Positions 9,421 through 18,599 are shown, numbered from the stretch's first letter. The stretch: DNA of 64,000 nt from CAYYFX01 sp964471155 (GCA_964471155.1 CAYYFX010000005.1:1-64000); one strand, 5' to 3'. The notes: a model not told the origin generated them from the letters alone. Translations and numbers: made by a program.

Positions 9421-10086
9421 TCAGTCCATGACGTCGGACGGCGTCTCGAGCTGCCGGCGGATCTGGTCGCCGAGCCAGCCGAGATCGGTGGCGGTCCCCG
9501 GCACGACCATCTCGTACTCCTCGCGCGCGCGGTGGAACCACGTCTCCGCGCGGCGGCGGCGGTTCAGCCGCCGGTGCAGGTCGCCCACGAGGTAGGCCAC
9601 GGTGGCGCGCTGCTCCTGGTCGCGGCACTCGCCCACCTCCAGCGCCTCCTCGTACCGGCGCACGGCCTCGCGCTGGTACAGCCGCTCCTTCTCGCGGTTC
9701 TCCCGTGCGCGCGCCAGCCACGACGCGCGGAGGAACGCGTCCGCGACCTCGAGCGAGCTGCGGTCCTCCCACTCGTAGATCAGCGCCAGGAACTCGTACC
9801 GGAAGAACGGGGCGTGCGTGCGGCCGAGATCGCGGATGCGCGGTGTGAGGAATTTGCGGATCTTCCGGATCACGGGCTCGGTGAGTCCGTCGCGGAAGTC
9901 CGCCTCCGTGCCGGCGAAGCCGCACTCGCGACAGGCGTGCACGGAGTGCTCCAGGGGATCCTCGCCCCAGAACTGCGGCCGGAAGTCCGAGTCCGCCCGG
10001 AAGCTGCCGCATGCCTCCGGAAGCCCGACCGTGATGCGATTCTCGCAGACCGGGCAGACCCGGATCCCTTCGAGTCGTGTCTTCAT
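9421..10086 (-). CDS. DUF2225 family protein with zinc-ribbon motifs
   Basis: 221 residues. Two CxxC pairs near the N-terminus (CPVC and CREC, about residues 11 and 51) form a likely zinc ribbon. The rest is an alpha-helical repeat region of TPR-like helices (YEEALEVGE, AETWFHRAREEY). This is the DUF2225 architecture, whose function is not established. ATG 10086 is used because a GGGAGG-type site precedes it and the zinc motif follows directly; the frame is open much further upstream without family-like sequence. Convergent with the AsmA-like gene, 42 bases away. Confidence 0.8.
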   Translation of the reverse strand: MKTRLEGIRVCPVCENRITVGLPEACGSFRADSDFRPQFWGEDPLEHSVHACRECGFAGTEADFRDGLTEPVIRKIRKFLTPRIRDLGRTHAPFFRYEFLALIYEWEDRSSLEVADAFLRASWLARARENREKERLYQREAVRRYEEALEVGECRDQEQRATVAYLVGDLHRRLNRRRRAETWFHRAREEYEMVVPGTATDLGWLGDQIRRQLETPSDVMD

Positions 10087-10512
10087 CGTCCTCCCACCCT
10101 CGGTGCCCGGGCCGACACGACCCGAAGTCTGACCCAGGAATCGGCGCACGGAGGTGGGAACTGAAGTCCAGAACTGCCGTAACTTATTGCGCTTCAACGC
10201 GTTGCAAAGCATGGCCGGGCTTGGCGCCGGGGCTTGTTCCTTGAGGCACAAGGCGGTTCCCTCGGCGAAGCTAGCGTTCGGCTGACCGTTCACCGGATTC
10301 GCCGTGCGGGTCCTAATGAGGACTTGCGCGTCTTGTTTCCCGGATGCCCGGGAATCGCGGGCGGCTCCGTCCCGCGCGCGGAACGGCGGCGCACCGCGCG
10401 GGTTGCACGGGAGCCGCGACGCGGATTGACACCGCCCGGGACCGCAGGCACCTTCAGCGCCCCGCCGGCCACGACGATACGACCGGAACGAGAGCCCGCA
10501 CGGGAGGCCCGC
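10087..10512. other. Divergent intergenic region upstream of metal-efflux operon
   Basis: About 425 bases between the DUF2225 gene (minus) and the Cys-rich protein gene (plus). Composition around 10170-10330 is less GC-rich than the genes. An isolated TTGACA occurs at 10426-10431, but no acceptable -10 box lies 16-19 bases downstream. No clear metal-regulator dyad was found by eye. It must contain the promoter of the efflux operon. Confidence 0.45.
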
Positions 10513-10860
10513 TTGCGCACGCAGGACACCGGCCGCGCCAGGTTCGCGATGTTCGCGGCCCTCTGGACCCTGATCCTCGCCCCCGCGTTGTGCACGGCCG
10601 GCGTGCTCGCGCACCTGTGCCCGTGCGAGGACGAGGTGGCGTGCGAGCACGAGTCCGAGTGCGGCGCCGACCCGTGCAGCGAGCTGGCCATGCGCCAGCC
10701 GGACGGATCGATGGACGCGGACCTCGTGGTGTCCCACGCCGCCGTGCCCGCGGCGTTCGTCCTGTTCGTGCCCCCGCCGCCGGCGCCACCGTGCGGACCG
10801 CCGCACCGGCCGCGCGCCGCGCCGCCGTACCCGCCCGGGGACCTCCCGCTCCGGATCTGA
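10513..10860 (+). CDS. Small Cys-rich membrane/exported protein heading the efflux operon
   Basis: 115 residues from TTG 10513, which has GGGAGG five bases upstream. A hydrophobic segment (FAMFAALWTLILAPALCTAG) is followed by a short acidic Cys/His region holding CPCEDEVACEHESEC and ADPCSEL. A second hydrophobic stretch (VVSHAAVPAAFVLFV) and a Pro-rich tail follow. The gene stands 108 bases before the outer-membrane component of a metal efflux pump on the same strand. I infer a periplasmic metal-binding or sensing accessory; no named family recognised. A later ATG at 10549 is an alternative start. Confidence 0.6.
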   Translation: MRTQDTGRARFAMFAALWTLILAPALCTAGVLAHLCPCEDEVACEHESECGADPCSELAMRQPDGSMDADLVVSHAAVPAAFVLFVPPPPAPPCGPPHRPRAAPPYPPGDLPLRI

Positions 10861-10968
10861 TCCCGTTCCTGACGTCTCCCCGCGCGCGGCGCCCGGCGTC
10901 GCGCGTCGTCGGACCGTCGGCCGGCCGCACGGCCGTCCGGGGTCGCCTCATCCGTCAGGAGCCTCACC

Positions 10969-12249
10969 ATGCCCGAACCGCGACGCCACGCGTGGCTCGC
11001 GCTCGTGCCGCTCGCGCTCGTCGCGGCCGGCGCGGCGCCGCCCGTGCGCGACGAGCTGCGTCTGGAGGACGCCGTCGCGCTCGCCCTGGAGCACCACCCC
11101 GCGCTCGCCGCGGCCGCCCGCGCGCAGGAGGCGCAGGCGGCCGAAGCCCGGCAGGCCGGACGCCGTCCGAACCCGGAGCTGGCCGTCTCGCTCGAGAACG
11201 TCGCCGGCACCGGCCCTCTCTCCGGTCTCGATGCCGCCGAGACCACGGTGGAGGTCTCGCAGGCCTTCGAGCTCGGCGGCAAGCGCTCGTCCCGCGTGCG
11301 CGTCGCCCGCCTCGCGGAGGACGCGGCCGCCCTGGAGCGCGAGGCGATCCGCCGCTCGGTCCGCGCCGAGGCGACCCTCGCGTTCGTCGAGGCCCTCGCG
11401 GCGCAGGAACGCGTCGCCCTCGCGGACACGCTCGTGACGGTGTCCGATGCGGTGCTCGACGCGGTCGCGCAGCGCGTGCGCGCGGGCGGCATCTCGGCCG
11501 TCGTGGATCGCAGGGCCCGCGTGGCGCTCGAGGCCGACCGCGTCACGCGGGCGCACGCGGCGCGCACGCTGGACGCCGCCCGCGCGCGACTCGCCGCCGC
11601 CTGCGGCGGGACGGAACCGCGGTTCGCCCGGGTCACCGGCGATCTCGCGCGCCTCGCCGGCGTGCCTTCGCCCGAGCGGCTCGCGGAGCGGCTCGCCGCC
11701 GCGCCGGATCTCGCGGTGCTCGCCCTGGAAGCGCAGCGGGAACGCGCCGCGGCCGCGGCCGCCCGCGCGACGGGAGCCCCGGACCTCACGCTCTCGGGCG
11801 GCGTGCGCCGCTTCGCCGAGGGCGACGACACGGCGTTCCTCGTGGGCCTGGGCCTGCCCCTCCCGCTCTTCGACCGGAACCGCGACGCGGCCGACGCCGC
11901 CGAACGGCGCGCGCAGGCCGCCGAGGCGCGCCGGGCGCAGGCGCTCGCGACGCTCCACGCGGAGCTGATCGGGGAGCACGCCGAGCTCGATGCCTCCGCC
12001 GAGGAGGCCGTGGCGCTCGCCGAACGGATCCTGCCGGAGGCGGCCGCCGCGTTCGACGAGTCCGCGGATGCCTACCGGCAGGGACGGCTCCGCCTCACCG
12101 ACGTCCTGGACGCGAAGCGCACGCTGTTCGAGCTGCGCGCACGGTACGTGGATGTCCTCGCCCGCCATCACGCCGCGGCCGCCCGACTGGAACGGCTCGC
12201 CGGCGCCCCCGAAGACGAGAACGCGTCGCCGGACGCGGAGGGTCGCTGA
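10969..12249 (+). CDS. czcC: TolC/CzcC-family outer-membrane efflux protein
   Basis: 426 residues. Signal peptide, then the two long helical repeats of outer-membrane efflux proteins (LEDAVALALEHHPALAAAAR at the start of the first; NPELAVSLENVAG). It contains the GLGLPLPLFDRNR segment typical of CzcC/CusC-type channels. One base separates its stop from the adaptor gene, giving the order outer-membrane channel, adaptor, pump seen in czcCBA operons. It provides the exit duct through the outer membrane for ions pumped by the RND protein. Confidence 0.88.
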   Translation: MPEPRRHAWLALVPLALVAAGAAPPVRDELRLEDAVALALEHHPALAAAARAQEAQAAEARQAGRRPNPELAVSLENVAGTGPLSGLDAAETTVEVSQAFELGGKRSSRVRVARLAEDAAALEREAIRRSVRAEATLAFVEALAAQERVALADTLVTVSDAVLDAVAQRVRAGGISAVVDRRARVALEADRVTRAHAARTLDAARARLAAACGGTEPRFARVTGDLARLAGVPSPERLAERLAAAPDLAVLALEAQRERAAAAAARATGAPDLTLSGGVRRFAEGDDTAFLVGLGLPLPLFDRNRDAADAAERRAQAAEARRAQALATLHAELIGEHAELDASAEEAVALAERILPEAAAAFDESADAYRQGRLRLTDVLDAKRTLFELRARYVDVLARHHAAAARLERLAGAPEDENASPDAEGR

Positions 12250-12250
12250 C

Positions 12251-13282
12251 ATGCTCCGATGGATCGCCCTGCTCGCCGCCGCCGGCCTCGCCGCCGCGTC
12301 GGCCCAGCCGCCGCCCGACCACGACCACGATGCCGACCACGACGGGCACGATCACGCCCCCGCCGCCGGCGCCGCCGCGCCGCCGGCCGCGGCCGGGGAT
12401 GCGCACGACGGCCACGACCACGAGGCCGGCCGGCCCGGGGACGACCACGGGGACGACCACGGCGCCGTGCATCTCGGCGCGCGCGAGCGCGAGGAGTTCG
12501 GGATCGAGGTGGCGGTCGCGGGGCCGGACACGATCGAGACCTGGCTGGCCCTGCCCGGCGAGATCCGCCCGAACGACGACCGCCTCGCCCACATCGTGCC
12601 GCGATTCTCCGGGATCGCCACCGAGGTGCGCGCGCACGTCGGCGACCATGTCCGCGAGGGCGAGGTCCTCGCCATCGTGGAGGGCGACGAGAGCCTCTCC
12701 CCCTTCGAGGTCCGCACGATGATCGGCGGCACGGTGATCGGGAAGCACATCTCGCTCGGCGAGGCCGTCTCCCGCGACCGCGACGCCTTCGTCATCGCGG
12801 ACCTCTCCACCGTGTGGGCGGATCTCACCGTGTACCCGCGCGACCTCGCGCGGATCCGCGTCGGCGCGCCGGTGCGCATGTTCGTGGGCCACGAGCCCAC
12901 GGGAACGGTGGAGCGCATCCGGTACGTGACCCCGGTGGTGGACGAGGTCACCCGCACCGCCACCGCGCGACTCGTCCTGCCGAATCCCGACGGCGCGTGG
13001 CGCCCCGGGATGTTCGTGACCGGGCGCGTCCTGACCGGCCGGCACGCCGTGCCGGTGGCGGTCCCGCGCACGGCGCTGCACACGCACGAGGCGCGGCTCG
13101 TGGTCTTCGTGGAGGAGGACGGGGCCTTCCGTCCGCGTCCCGTGCGCCCCGGCCGGGAGGGCACCGAGCTCGTGGAGCTGGCCGGGGGGCTGTCCCCCGG
13201 CGAGCGGTACGTGATCCGCGGCGGCTTCACGATCAAGGCGGAGCTCGGAAAGGAGTCGTTCGGTCATGGCCACGCGCACTGA
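12251..13282 (+). CDS. czcB: CzcB-like RND periplasmic adaptor with His-rich N-terminus
   Basis: 343 residues. After the signal peptide (to about residue 19), residues 22-73 form a His/Asp-rich stretch with repeated HDHD, DGHDH and DDHGDDHG units, an obvious metal-binding region. The barrel-sandwich/lipoyl and beta-barrel adaptor domains follow (GEIRPNDDRLAHIVPRFSG, LSTVWADLTVYPRDLARI, WRPGMFVTGRV). The C-terminus ends GHGHAH, again His-rich. The start lies one base after the CzcC stop and the end overlaps the pump gene by 17 bases. It links pump and channel and probably binds metal in the periplasm. Confidence 0.88.
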   Translation: MLRWIALLAAAGLAAASAQPPPDHDHDADHDGHDHAPAAGAAAPPAAAGDAHDGHDHEAGRPGDDHGDDHGAVHLGAREREEFGIEVAVAGPDTIETWLALPGEIRPNDDRLAHIVPRFSGIATEVRAHVGDHVREGEVLAIVEGDESLSPFEVRTMIGGTVIGKHISLGEAVSRDRDAFVIADLSTVWADLTVYPRDLARIRVGAPVRMFVGHEPTGTVERIRYVTPVVDEVTRTATARLVLPNPDGAWRPGMFVTGRVLTGRHAVPVAVPRTALHTHEARLVVFVEEDGAFRPRPVRPGREGTELVELAGGLSPGERYVIRGGFTIKAELGKESFGHGHAH

Positions 13283-16200
13283 GGACGGCACGTTCCTCGA
13301 GCGCGTGATCGCGCTCGGACTGTCCAACCGGCTGCTCTTCACGGTGCTCGCGCTGCTGGTGATGGCCGGCGGGGTGTGGTCCTACCTCCGTCTTCCGGTG
13401 GACGCGTTCCCCGACGTCTCCCCGAACCTCGTCCAGGTGTTCACGGTCACCGAGGGTCTCGCCCCGGAGGAGATCGAGAAGTTCGTGACGTATCCCGTCG
13501 AGGCCGCCATGACCGGACTCCCGGGCGTGGAGCGCGTGCGCTCCGTGTCGAACTTCGGGCTCTCGGTGGTGAACGTGTACTTCGAGGACCGCATGGACAT
13601 CTGGTTCGCGCGGCAGCTCGTGGGTGAGCGCCTGCAGGAGGCGCGCGCGGCCATCCCGGAGGGCTTCGGCGAGCCGGAGATGGGCCCCATTTCCACCGGG
13701 ATGGGCCTGGTGCTCTTCTACTACCTGGAGGACACGACCGGACGGCTCTCCCTCGAGGAGCTCCGCAGCCTGCAGGACTGGGTCGTGAAGTTCCACCTGC
13801 AGACGGTCCCCGGCGTCACCGAGGTCCTCGGCATCGGGGGCTTCGAGCGCCAGTTCCACGTGGTCGTGCACCCCGAGGAGTTGCTGCGCTTCCGCGTCAC
13901 GCTGGGCGAGGTCATCGACCGGATCCGCGCGAACAACCTCAACGTCGGCGCGCAGTTCCTGGAGCGCAACGGCGAGGAGCTCGTGGTCCGTTCCGTGGGG
14001 CTCGCCACCTCGCTCGAGGATCTCGGCTCCATCGTGGTCCGCACGGACGCGGGCCGGCCGGTGTACCTGCGCGAGGTGGCCGACGTGCAGGCCGGCGGCG
14101 CCCTCCGGCGCGGGCTGCAGACCCGCAACGGCGCCGGCGAGGTCGTGGCCGCCATGGTGGTGAAGCTCTTCGGCACGAACTCCTCGTCGGTCATCGCGCG
14201 CGTGGAGGAGCGCCTGGAACGCATCAACGCCACGCTCCCCGGGGGCGTCCGGGTGGTCCCCTACTACGAGCAGAAGAGCCTCGTGGAGGCCGCCGTCCGC
14301 ACCGTGGGCGACGCGCTGCTGCAGGGGATCGGGCTCGTCGTGGTCGTCCTGCTCGCGTTCATGGGCGGCGTGCGGCCGAGCCTCGTGGTGGCGTTCGCCA
14401 TCCCGTTCTCCGTCCTGTTCGCGTTCCTGTTCATGCGACCGCTGGGCCTGTCCGCGAACCTGATGTCGCTCGGCGGGCTGGCGATCGCGATCGGCATGCT
14501 CGTGGACGGCACGATCGTCATGGTGGAGAACGTGGACCGGCACCTGCGCACGGCGCCGCCGGACGAGTCGCGCATGCACGTGGTGGCGCGCGCCTGCCGC
14601 GAGGTGGCGCGTCCCATCCTGTTCGCCATCTCCATCATCATCCTCGTGTTCCTGCCGCTGTTCACGCTGCAGGGGGTCGAGGGCAAGACCTTCCGGCCGC
14701 TGGCCTACACGGTGGCGCTGGCCATGGCCGGCTCGCTGGTGTTCGCGCTCGCCGTCGCGCCGCTCCTCGCGGACCTGCTCATGCGGCGACCCCGCGGATC
14801 GGGCGGCGCGCCGCGGGAGGCGGCGGTCGTGCGCGGGCTGCTGGGGGTGTACCGGCCCCTCGTGGCGTTCTTCGTGCGGCGGCGCGCGGCGGCGGTGCTC
14901 CTCGCCATCGGCCTGCTCGCGGTCGGCGCCGCCGTGCTGCCGCGGCTCGGGTCGGAGTTCGCGCCGCGGCTGCGCGAGGGGACCATCGTGGTGCGCCTCA
15001 CCATGGCGCCCTCCATCTCGCTGGAGGAGAGCCGCCGGACCACGCTCATCGTGGAGCGGCGGCTGCTGGAGGTCCCGGAGGTCGAGGAGGTGGTCTCCCG
15101 CATCGGTCGCGGCGAGATCGGCGCGCACACGGATCCCGTGAACAGCGCCGAGATGTTCGTGCGGCTCGACGCGGACGTGGATCGGCCGCAGGACGAGATC
15201 GAGGGCATCCTCCGGGAGAAGCTGGAGGGGCTGCCCGGGGTGAACGTCACGCTGACCCAGCCCATCGAGGCCACCGTGGACGAGCTGCTGGAAGGCGTGC
15301 GGGCGGAGCTGGCGATCAAGATCTTCGGCGAGGACCTGGACGCGCTGCGCGCCTCCGCGGAGGAGGTGGCGGACGTCGTGCGCGAGGTCCGCGGCGCCGA
15401 GGACGTGCAGGTGGACCAGGTCTCGGGAACGCCGCAGCTCCTGATCCGCGTGGACCGCGAGGCCATCGCGCGCTTCGGGCTGAACGTGGCGGACGTGCAG
15501 GAGCTCCTGCACGCGTCCGTCGGCGGCGAGGTGGCCGGCGAGGTGTTCGAAGGCGTCCGCCGCCTCCCCATCCTGGTCCGCTACGAGCCCGACGCCCGCG
15601 AGACCGCGGAGGCGATCCGCCGACTGCTCGTCACGACGCCGGACGGCGGCACCGTGCCGCTCGAGGACCTGGCCACGGTGGAGGAGATCGTGGGCCCGCG
15701 GCAGATCACGCGCGAGGACAACCAGCGCTTCATCACGATCCAGTGCAACGTGGTGGGCCGCGACATCGGCACCTTCGTGGAGGAGGCGAGCGCGGCCATC
15801 GCGGACGGCGTGGACCTGCCGCCCGGGTACCTCGTCACCTGGGGCGGGCAGTTCCGCCTGCAGCAGGAGGCGAACCGGCGCTTCGCCGTGGTGGTGCCGG
15901 CCACGCTGCTGCTCATCTTCCTGCTGCTGTTCGGCAGCTTCGGCTCCGTGCGCAGCTCCGTCCTCATCCTGCTGAACATCCCGCTCGCGCTCGTGGGCGG
16001 CGTGGTCGCGCTGTGGATGTCCGGGCAGAACCTGTCCGTGCCGGCATCCGTGGGGTTCATCGCGCTGTTCGGGATCGCGCTGGAGAACGGCATGGTGCTG
16101 GTCACCTACCTCAACCAGCTCGTGCAGGACGGCATGGACATGGACGAGGCATCCGTGGACGGCGCGTGCCTCCGGCTCCGGCCCGTGCTCATGACGGCGG

Positions 16201-16364
16201 TCACCACGGCGCTGGGCCTGATCCCGCTGCTGGCCTCGCACGGGACGGGGAGCGAGGTGCAACGACCGCTGGCCACGGTGGTCGTGGGCGGGCTCGTCTC
16301 CTCCACCGTGCTCACGCTGCTCGTGCTGCCGGCGGTGTTCCGGTGGTTCGCGCCGTCGCGGTGA
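13266..16364 (+). CDS. czcA: Heavy-metal efflux RND pump (CzcA family)
   Basis: 1032 residues, full length for the HME-RND family, with 12 predicted helices in two halves and two large periplasmic loops. N-terminal RLPVDAFPDVSPNLVQVFT and TYPVEAAMTGLPGVERVRS are family hallmarks. In TM4 the proton-relay segment reads AIAIGMLVDGTIVMVEN: Asp414 and Glu421 match CzcA Asp408 and Glu415, but the position of CzcA Asp402 is Ala408. That pattern is seen in Cu/Ag pumps of the CusA type, yet the porter domain (TQPIEATVDELLEGVRAELA) is CzcA-like and lacks the CusA methionine there. The ion is therefore undetermined. Last gene of the czcCBA-like operon. Confidence 0.92.
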   Translation: MATRTEDGTFLERVIALGLSNRLLFTVLALLVMAGGVWSYLRLPVDAFPDVSPNLVQVFTVTEGLAPEEIEKFVTYPVEAAMTGLPGVERVRSVSNFGLSVVNVYFEDRMDIWFARQLVGERLQEARAAIPEGFGEPEMGPISTGMGLVLFYYLEDTTGRLSLEELRSLQDWVVKFHLQTVPGVTEVLGIGGFERQFHVVVHPEELLRFRVTLGEVIDRIRANNLNVGAQFLERNGEELVVRSVGLATSLEDLGSIVVRTDAGRPVYLREVADVQAGGALRRGLQTRNGAGEVVAAMVVKLFGTNSSSVIARVEERLERINATLPGGVRVVPYYEQKSLVEAAVRTVGDALLQGIGLVVVVLLAFMGGVRPSLVVAFAIPFSVLFAFLFMRPLGLSANLMSLGGLAIAIGMLVDGTIVMVENVDRHLRTAPPDESRMHVVARACREVARPILFAISIIILVFLPLFTLQGVEGKTFRPLAYTVALAMAGSLVFALAVAPLLADLLMRRPRGSGGAPREAAVVRGLLGVYRPLVAFFVRRRAAAVLLAIGLLAVGAAVLPRLGSEFAPRLREGTIVVRLTMAPSISLEESRRTTLIVERRLLEVPEVEEVVSRIGRGEIGAHTDPVNSAEMFVRLDADVDRPQDEIEGILREKLEGLPGVNVTLTQPIEATVDELLEGVRAELAIKIFGEDLDALRASAEEVADVVREVRGAEDVQVDQVSGTPQLLIRVDREAIARFGLNVADVQELLHASVGGEVAGEVFEGVRRLPILVRYEPDARETAEAIRRLLVTTPDGGTVPLEDLATVEEIVGPRQITREDNQRFITIQCNVVGRDIGTFVEEASAAIADGVDLPPGYLVTWGGQFRLQQEANRRFAVVVPATLLLIFLLLFGSFGSVRSSVLILLNIPLALVGGVVALWMSGQNLSVPASVGFIALFGIALENGMVLVTYLNQLVQDGMDMDEASVDGACLRLRPVLMTAVTTALGLIPLLASHGTGSEVQRPLATVVVGGLVSSTVLTLLVLPAVFRWFAPSR

Positions 16365-16446
16365 TCCGCGCGTTCGCGAGGCCGCCTCGGGTCGTATGGA
16401 AGGAGGGCCCCGAGCACCGCGCCGCGGCCCGCGTGGCCGGTGGCGC

Positions 16447-16470
16447 GCTCCGCCGGGATCCGGGCGGAGC
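16447..16470 (+). terminator. Hairpin after the efflux operon
   Basis: GCTCCGCC (16447-16454) pairs perfectly with GGCGGAGC (16463-16470) across an eight-base loop, 80 bases after the pump stop and 18 bases before the next gene. No T-run follows, so it may be a terminator or an RNA stabiliser. Confidence 0.4.
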
Positions 16471-16488
16471 ACGCCCCGGGGGTGATCC

Positions 16489-16920
16489 GTGGGGGCCTTC
16501 CTCCAGTTTGCCGGCGAGAAGGGACTCGCCGGACAGTCCACCGATCCACGCCACATCGGCTGGATCCACGTCGCCTCGTTCCACCTCGTGCCGGGCCGCT
16601 CCGGTCCCGCCGTCCGCGGTGGCGCGTACGTTCCGTCCTCCCTGCGCGTGACCACGCCGGACGTCCTGCCAGTGCCGGTGCTCCGATCGGCGTCCGCCGC
16701 GGGGCGCGCCTTCGAGCGCGTCGTGCTCGAGGTGACCAAGGAACGCCGCATGACCGTGCGGCTCCACATGGCCGGGGTCTACGTCGACGCACTGCAGTGG
16801 GCCGGCGACCTCACGCAGTTCACGCTCGAGTGCCGGAGTCTGCGGTTCGAGGCTGCGGAGGGTGCCGAGGCGAAACCGGCAAGCGGGGCGCGTTCCTGGG
16901 CGCTGACGCCGGGAATGTGA
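16489..16920 (+). CDS. Hcp-like (type VI secretion tube) family protein, orphan
   Basis: 143 residues. The N-terminus AFLQFAGEKGLAGQSTDPRH, then GWIHVASFHL, is the Hcp/DUF796 opening (FLKIDGIKGESTDxxHxxWIxVxSF). Later segments fit the beta-barrel strands (VVLEVTKER, RLHMAGVYVDALQW, TQFTLECRSLRFE). Hcp forms hexameric rings that stack into the type VI secretion tube and can carry effectors. Start GTG 16489 follows a GGGGGTGA site. No other type VI gene is visible in the window, and the preceding genes are metal efflux genes, so this is an orphan Hcp or a relative with another role. Family call moderately sure. Confidence 0.65.
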   Translation: MGAFLQFAGEKGLAGQSTDPRHIGWIHVASFHLVPGRSGPAVRGGAYVPSSLRVTTPDVLPVPVLRSASAAGRAFERVVLEVTKERRMTVRLHMAGVYVDALQWAGDLTQFTLECRSLRFEAAEGAEAKPASGARSWALTPGM

Positions 16921-16958
16921 CCCGGGCCGGACCATCCGGCCGCCCGCCGCCGCGGACG

Positions 16959-17035
16959 TGGTGCCCCCGGGGTGACTCGAACACCCGGCCCGCGGTTTAG
17001 GAAACCGCTGCTCTGTCCAGCTGAGCTACGGGGGC
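16959..17035 (-). tRNA. tRNA-Arg (anticodon CCT)
   Basis: Reverse strand folds as a 77-nt tRNA with encoded CCA. Acceptor GCCCCCG pairs with the 3' arm ending GGGGGC, discriminator A. The anticodon stem GCGGT/ACCGC encloses TTCCTAA, giving anticodon CCT. The T-arm contains GTTCGAGTC. A TATGCT box lies about 33 bases upstream of the 5' end. Confidence 0.93.
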
Positions 17036-17237
17036 GCAGGACCCACGTGTAAGGCCGCAGGAGCATACCGGATCCACCCCGGACCATCCATCCGGAACTC
17101 CTGCTGCGAGACGCGTCTCCCCCGACCGGGCCAGCCACCGGCTCCCGCAGCTCCGCAGTGTGGCGCAACTCCGGCAACGTGATCACGGCCAACGGGCCGG
17201 TGACGTACGCCGCAACGCTGCCGAACACCCAGCCCGA

Positions 17238-18599
17238 TCACGCCCTCTCGAGGTCCGCCAGCGACTCGCCGGAGAGCGCGGCCAACCCCGCCAGACCGCG
17301 CCCCGACGCCTCGGCCAGACGCGCCGCCGCCGCCTGCACTGCGGGGTCGCTCCGGCGGGACGGCGGGACGCGCGCCGGATTCAACGCGCAGCCGTTCGCC
17401 CAGGCCGCGATGTCGGGCTCCGCACCGTACCGTCGGGCCGCGACCGATCCCCGGACGATCATCCGCGCCCAGCTGGCCGGATCATCCGGCAGCGTGTTCG
17501 GCAGGCACAGACGATTCCGCTCCCGGTCGTCCTCGCGGGTGGCGGCCACGTATCCGGCGAGCGCGGCGCAGAAGCACGGGAAGCCGGCCCGGATCGTCTG
17601 GAGCCGGATCCGATCCGGCCCGAACACCGGAACCAGCGGCGGGTACTGCAGCCCGGACGCGGCGCAGTGCACGACGAGCGAACCGGGAGTCAGCGCGACG
17701 GTCCCGCGATCGAGCACCATCTCGCGGCCCGTCACGCGCCGGATCCGGCCGAGCCGGACGACCCGTTCGATGCCGCGGAGCAGCTCCAGCTCCCACGCGC
17801 CCAGGGTCGGGGTCTTGGCCATCGTGGGGAGCACGCCGTCGTCGAGGCGGAGCATGATGCCGGCCGCCTCGAGCCGGAGGAACAGGTCATCCAGCGATGC
17901 CGCCTCGGCGCCGGCCTCCAGGATGTCCGCGGCCATCCCGAGACCCACAGCCGGGTCGGGCTGCACCACCGCGCGATTCAGCATCCACGGATCCCGCGGG
18001 CGCACCCAGACGATGCGGTCCGGCGGCACGCCGTTCTGCAGGAGCCATACGATCGCGTCGGTCGCCGTCTTCCCGGAACCGACGATCACGAAGTCGCTCG
18101 GCGCCGCCGCCGACCGCACGAGCTCGTGGACCGGCACGACGTGGGCGTCCGCGGCCACGTCGAACGGCGCGGGCGTCGTGGCCGGGATGGTCGGCGACAG
18201 GTACGCGGCGTCGACGATGCCGCGCCGCACCGTCACGCGCACCGTGTCCCCCGACACTCGCGACGTCACGAGGTGCGATGACCCGTCGGCGCGGTAGTCG
18301 CATCCCCCGAGAAACGCGACGCGGCCGGACCCGAGGAAGCGGCGTTCCAGGATGTCCTGGTAGTACGCCAGGATCTCGGACGGACGCGCCCGTTCGTGCA
18401 GACCCGCCTCCGGACCGCCCGCCTGCACCGCCCCGGTGCCCAGCACCGTGGAGGCGACGCCGTAGAACATGGACGCCTGGTGGAGCCGGACGAACGGGTA
18501 CGCGTCCTGCCAGTGCCCGCCCGGGCCATGGCGGCGATCGACGAGCGTGACGTGCACGTCCGCGTGGCCGATGAGCGCGTCGGTGAACGCCATGCCCAT
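17238..18599 (-). CDS. NAD(P)/FAD-binding oxidoreductase
   Basis: At least 453 residues. An N-terminal Rossmann dinucleotide-binding motif (YLVVGAGAMGMAF) lies partly upstream of the first ATG. Then come LVDRRHGPGGHWQDAYPFVR, typical of flavin monooxygenase-like proteins, and a second GxGKTATD nucleotide-binding motif (FVIVGSGKTATDAI). ATG 18599 would delete the GAGA part of the Rossmann motif. No ATG, GTG or TTG occurs in frame between the upstream TAG and 18599, so the true start may be a rare codon such as ATC 18653. It is transcribed from a promoter nearly duplicated in front of the sulfur-relay unit, suggesting co-regulation. Substrate unknown. Confidence 0.75.
   Translation of the reverse strand: MGMAFTDALIGHADVHVTLVDRRHGPGGHWQDAYPFVRLHQASMFYGVASTVLGTGAVQAGGPEAGLHERARPSEILAYYQDILERRFLGSGRVAFLGGCDYRADGSSHLVTSRVSGDTVRVTVRRGIVDAAYLSPTIPATTPAPFDVAADAHVVPVHELVRSAAAPSDFVIVGSGKTATDAIVWLLQNGVPPDRIVWVRPRDPWMLNRAVVQPDPAVGLGMAADILEAGAEAASLDDLFLRLEAAGIMLRLDDGVLPTMAKTPTLGAWELELLRGIERVVRLGRIRRVTGREMVLDRGTVALTPGSLVVHCAASGLQYPPLVPVFGPDRIRLQTIRAGFPCFCAALAGYVAATREDDRERNRLCLPNTLPDDPASWARMIVRGSVAARRYGAEPDIAAWANGCALNPARVPPSRRSDPAVQAAAARLAEASGRGLAGLAALSGESLADLERA

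Noticed and set aside
10426..10456. TTGACA promoter of the metal-efflux operon
   Set aside because: No acceptable -10 box at 16 to 19 bases.
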